Source of the DNA: UBA7396 sp036172015
GTDB taxonomy: Bacteria > Patescibacteriota > Gracilibacteria > BD1-5 > UBA6164
Assembly: GCA_036172015.1 (NCBI GenBank)
Contig: JAVHSE010000052.1
Coordinates: 1 to 10,529 of the forward strand
DNA length: 10,529 nt
Reading direction: 5' to 3'
Positions 8,469-10,529 of this stretch are shown piece after piece. Positions within the stretch are counted from its first letter, which is position 1. The number at the start of each line of letters is the position of its first letter. The position numbers and the translations under genes were made by a program. The notes under the pieces were generated by a model. It was not told where the DNA came from. It made no database searches and worked only from the letters and a program-made list of their open reading frames with translations.

Positions 8469-9214
8469 TGGAATTATTCATTTTCATATTTTCATCATAT
8501 ATTATATTATTTTTATTATCTATAAAATTAAAAGATAATTCTATAGTAGATATTTTTTGGTGAATTTGATTTATCATCATATCTATTTATTTATTTTTAA
8601 ATAATTGAAATAAAGAAATAGAAAAAATAATTATACTTATTTTGATATTAATTTGGTGATTCAGATTAAGTTATTATATATTGAAACGAAAATGAAAAGA
8701 AAAAAAAGAAGATTCTAGATATGAGCTATGGAGAAAAAGTTGGAAATATTTTTATTTCAGAAGTTTTTTTCAAGTTTATATATTACAAATGTTATTGATG
8801 TTTATAATTTCTTTCCCGATTTTTTATATATTTTCTTGAGAAAAGCTAGATTTAAAATTAACAATACTTGGGCTTTTTATTTCTACAATATGATTCATAA
8901 TTGAGGTTATTTCTGATTTTCAAGTAAAACAATTTATTAATAAATTTTGAAAAACAAATAAAGTTTTTATTTGATGATTATATAAATATTCTAGAAATCC
9001 AAATTATTTTTGAGAAAGTACTTTTTGGCTTTGATTAAGTATAATCTGAGCAAGTATTCATATACTAAGTTTTGTATGATTTTTCGTTATTACCTTTCTT
9101 TTATTATTTGTATCTTGAGTTCCACTCAAAGAAAAAAGACAAGAAAAAAAAGAAAATTGGTGAGAATATAAATCTAAAACAAATACATTTATACCATGGT
9201 TTCCAAAAAAGTAA
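8468..9214 (+). CDS. DUF1295 (steroid 5-alpha-reductase C-terminal-like) membrane protein
   Basis: A 248-residue polytopic membrane protein of the DUF1295 family, related in fold to steroid 5-alpha-reductases and isoprenylcysteine methyltransferases, with no confirmed substrate. Signature blocks are DIFWGIGF (28-35), IWGFRLSYY (62-70), ELWRKSWKYFYFRSF (86-100), QVYILQMLL (102-110), IGFIIEVISDFQ (141-152), the cofactor-region motif YSRNPNYFGES (174-184), GVPLKEK (217-223) and the terminal NTFIPWFPK. The usual RHPNYFGE reads RNPNYFGE here, a His-to-Asn change. Sixteen glycines are TGA. It starts at a GTG overlapping the DUF2177 TAG by one base; there is no usable ATG before residue 108, so GTG is the likely start. 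It probably forms a two-gene unit with DUF2177. Membrane location is clear; any reductase or methyltransferase activity is inference. Confidence 0.85.
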
Positions 9215-9318
9215 TGTTCCATCCTGTATATCAGTGAAGTGAAATAAAAGTATATTCTTCATTTAAAATCAACTTTGTAAATCAAGCATTTTTTTATAAA
9301 TTCAATTTTTGTGAATAA
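9214..9318 (+). CDS. possible 34-codon ORF coupled to DUF1295 gene
   Basis: The DUF1295 stop and an ATG overlap as TAATG, a typical translational-coupling arrangement. The frame runs 34 codons to TAA with one TGA-Gly: MFHPVYQGSEIKVY, then SSFKINFVNQAFFYKF. I do not recognise it. The opening is faintly like DUF1365 N-termini (short beta start, then an aromatic F-Y block), and DUF1365 is a frequent neighbour of DUF1295 elsewhere, so it may be a truncated remnant. The match is too short to trust. Beyond its stop the same frame is only briefly open. Confidence 0.25.
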
Positions 9319-9345
9319 GTGTTTTATGATTTCATTATTTTACTA

Positions 9346-9456
9346 CTTTTCGATAAATATATAATCTTTTTTATCATATTTTATCAAAGAAAAAAATTGA
9401 GATAATTTTTGTATAGAAGTTCTTGGTTTTATACATTCTATTTTATTCCCATTAAA
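9346..9456 (-). other. in-frame open extension beyond the Nudix TAG stop
   Basis: Directly after the Nudix TAG (9457-9459) the same frame stays open for 37 codons to another TAG (9343-9345), giving a polar, coding-like sequence with ECIKPRTSIQKLSQFFSLIK and a short DKKDYIFIEK end. It could be a former C-terminus cut by a nonsense mutation, a read-through tail, or chance in AT-rich DNA where only TAA and TAG stop translation. Together with the candidate ORF at 9214-9318 on the other strand, this is all that I see in the 9215-9456 gap. Confidence 0.2.
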
Positions 9457-9879
9457 CTATTTATGTAAATACATTTTTACTAACTCAAGTATTCCACTAC
9501 TAAAATATGAATCTATATCTAAAGTTTCTAATTCAACGAATTCAAATCATGCATGTTCAAATGAAATATGTATATTTTCATCTAAAATCATTCATTCATA
9601 CAATACATAAAATATATTTTTTCATTTATGTTGATGTCTCCCTATTGCAACCACTTTATTTTTCAATTCAACCTTTACATCTCAAACTTCTTCTTTAATT
9701 TCTCTTGCCAGTATATCAAGATACGGAACATCAAATTCATCATCATCTATTCTACCACCAGGAAAATCGTATTTTCCAAAAAAACTTGAATTTGGTGGAG
9801 TCTTTAAAATAAGTGTTTTTCAAAGAGAATTTTTTAAAATGGCTTTCAAAGATACTTGATAATCTGCTACTTGTTTCAT
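9457..9879 (-). CDS. Nudix hydrolase
   Basis: Nudix enzymes hydrolyse nucleoside diphosphates linked to another group, using Mg2+ bound by the Nudix box. The 140-residue product has the fold's order of elements: strands at VADYQVSLKAIL and KTLILKTPP, the lead-in FGKYDFPGG (34-42), and the box running GRIDDDE (42-48) to REIKEEVGDV (59-68), with the metal-binding REIKEE intact. The loop between the first Glu and REIKEE has ten residues instead of the canonical seven, a three-residue insertion. Five glycines are TGA, including the one in EEVGD. The substrate cannot be deduced. The ATG at 9879 follows the aromatic-free AT leader without a Shine-Dalgarno. It converges with the DUF1295 unit and is transcribed away from the SHOCT-like gene's terminator. 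Confidence 0.87.
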
Positions 9880-9896
9880 AAAAAATATATTAAAAA

Positions 9897-9926
9897 ATAA
9901 TAGTGCTATGATTATATAAAAATCAA
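9897..9926 (-). promoter_or_regulatory. putative promoter of the Nudix gene
   Basis: On the minus strand TTGATT (9921-9926) and TATTAT (9897-9902) are 18 bases apart. A perfect TATAAT also lies between them (9911-9916) but without a clear -35. Either gives a leader of about 10 to 25 bases to the ATG at 9879. Confidence 0.35.
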
Positions 9927-9951
9927 GAAAATACAAAAAGAAAAAGTAAAG

Positions 9952-9981
9952 AAAAAACAATGTATACATTTTTATATACAT
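9952..9981 (-). terminator. intrinsic terminator of the SHOCT-like gene
   Basis: On the minus strand ATGTATA (9981-9975) pairs with TATACAT (9966-9960) across an 8-base loop, followed by TGTTTTTT. It lies about 23 bases past the distal TAA at 10005-10007, so it fits that stop better than the proximal TAA at 10101-10103. A shorter T run on the plus side (9984-9988) would allow weak function in both directions. Confidence 0.55.
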
Positions 9982-10004
9982 CGTTTTTCAATTATCTACA
10001 TTTT

Positions 10005-10100
10005 TTATTTCTTTTTAAAAGGTCTCATATTCGAACCAGAAATAGCAAAAATACCATTTACGAGTCATTTTACAGTTCCAGTAGTCAATTAAATAGCAAC
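10005..10100 (-). pseudogene. coding-like tail beyond two in-frame TAA codons
   Basis: After the TAA at 10101-10103 the same frame reads VAI, a second TAA (10089-10091), then 27 codons (LTTGTVKGLVNGIFAISGSN followed by MRPFKKK) to a third TAA at 10005-10007. The tail has a glycine- and alanine-bearing hydrophobic stretch and a basic end, uses GGT/GCT/ACT/TGA codons like the real genes here, and is followed by a terminator. I infer that it was the original C-terminus and was cut off by nonsense changes, each one base from CAA, AAA or GAA. Read-through or sequencing error are alternatives. Confidence 0.4.
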
Positions 10101-10400
10101 TTATCCAGAAGTAATTTTTTCTTTATCCAATCTTGCCTGTTTCATACCAAAGTCTAATTGAGCCAGGGGTACTTTGTACTGTTGCTCTGAAATAGTTCCT
10201 GATCCCCATAATTCTAACAACCTCCTCTTTTCATTTAAAATTCATTGAGATTCTCTATTTTTTTTGATTTCTTTCCATTCTAAATCTTGAAATTTTAAAA
10301 AATCCTTAGATTTTACATATATTTGTTCTAAGTTTTGTTTTTCAAACTCGAGATTAAAAAATGGAGTTTTGAATTTATAAATGGTAGCGAGTGAAATCAT
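10101..10400 (-). CDS. small protein with SHOCT-like helical motif
   Basis: From the ATG at 10400 the frame encodes 99 residues with one TGA-Gly at residue 53. It is hydrophilic and helix-rich. Residues 60-82 (RRLLELWGSGTISEQQY, then KVPLAQL) resemble the SHOCT short C-terminal domain, whose pattern is Leu-rich helix, Gly, Ile-Ser/Thr-Glu-Glu-Tyr/Phe. SHOCT domains often occur at the ends of membrane or stress proteins and are thought to mediate oligomerisation. The N-terminus (MISLATIYKFKTPFFNLEFE) is unrecognised and lacks a signal peptide. The reading frame continues past two TAA codons into a coding-like tail (10005-10100), so this may be a truncated or pseudogenised gene. No Shine-Dalgarno precedes the ATG. 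Function unknown. Confidence 0.5.
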
Positions 10401-10455
10401 AAGTTATTTTTTGATTATTTCGTAAAAATAATTTCATGAATAATTTTTTTGAAAT

Positions 10456-10484
10456 GTGAATTTACTCAATACATTTAAATTCAC
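10456..10484 (+). repeat. 9-bp inverted repeat followed by T run
   Basis: GTGAATTTA (10456-10464) and TAAATTCAC (10476-10484) form a perfect 9-bp stem with an 11-base loop, followed on the plus strand by TCTATTTTTT. This looks like a plus-strand intrinsic terminator, yet no plus-strand gene lies to its left. On the minus strand it sits 56 bases upstream of the SHOCT-like ATG, where it could be a leader hairpin or operator. Apart from it, I see no gene in 10401-10529. Confidence 0.4.
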
Positions 10485-10529
10485 TCTATTTTTTAGAATA
10501 ATAATATCTTTTCTTACAAAAAAAATATT

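Noticed and set aside
183..9879. Reading the window as a set of pseudogenes full of TGA stops
   Set aside because: TGA falls repeatedly at conserved glycines and no frameshifts are needed in the main genes, so a recoded TGA explains the data better.
9960..10157. Plus-strand 65-codon ORF rich in Phe and Ser
   Set aside because: It is antisense to the SHOCT-like gene and starts inside its terminator hairpin; the composition is typical of a shadow frame.
10120..10226. 28-codon minus-strand ORF (ATG at 10209) preceded by a perfect AGGAGG (10221-10226)
   Set aside because: The AGGAGG is part of AAG-AGG-AGG codons in the SHOCT-like frame, the spacer is long (11 bases), and the ORF uses GGC, ACC and AGG codons unlike the other genes.
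1..10529. CRISPR array, tRNA, rRNA, insertion sequence or phage genes
   Set aside because: No regularly spaced repeats, tRNA cloverleaf sequences, rRNA-like stretches, transposase motifs or long terminal repeats were seen on reading both strands.

Overview
The window comes from an AT-rich bacterium that reads UGA as glycine (translation table 25). This points to the candidate phyla Gracilibacteria (BD1-5) or Absconditabacteria (SR1); the sequence alone does not separate the two. Every recognisable gene is interrupted by TGA under the standard code and becomes a full-length family member when TGA is read as Gly. Many of these TGA codons fall at functionally fixed glycines, such as the NAD-binding loop of malic enzyme, the SAM-binding loop of RsmG and the Nudix box. 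All genes end in TAA or TAG. Almost none of the starts has a visible Shine-Dalgarno sequence.

Layout. Positions 1-1862 (minus): elp3, a radical SAM/acetyltransferase tRNA wobble-uridine enzyme, followed 14 bases later by an unknown gene that runs off the left edge. Positions 1863-2035: a divergent promoter region with a 14-bp perfect palindrome. Positions 2036-4504 (plus): an NAD(P)-dependent malic enzyme, a terminator hairpin, then rsmG and tsaC as a tight pair ending in a second terminator. Positions 4520-7818 (minus): RNase R followed 26 bases later by an AI-2E/PerM-type membrane protein. The latter converges on tsaC, with the stop codons only 15 bases apart. Positions 7870-8051: a divergent spacer with a 10-bp-arm palindrome. 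Positions 8052-9214 (plus): a DUF2177 and a DUF1295 membrane protein overlapping by one base, then a possible 34-codon ORF starting on a TAATG overlap. Positions 9457-9879 (minus): a Nudix hydrolase. Positions 10005-10400 (minus): a small SHOCT-like gene whose frame carries two in-frame TAA codons before a coding-like tail and a terminator.

Functionally the left and centre are translation and RNA housekeeping: Elp3 (tRNA U34), TsaC (tRNA t6A37), RsmG (16S m7G527) and RNase R (RNA decay and maturation), plus one central-carbon enzyme. The right third is more accessory: two small membrane proteins of a conserved but poorly understood lipid-associated gene neighbourhood, a Nudix enzyme and a decaying or recoded small gene. 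I see no rRNA, tRNA, insertion sequence, CRISPR array or phage gene. The least explained items are the palindrome in front of the DUF2177-DUF1295 pair, the ochre-interrupted small gene, and the terminator hairpin that abuts the rsmG start codon.
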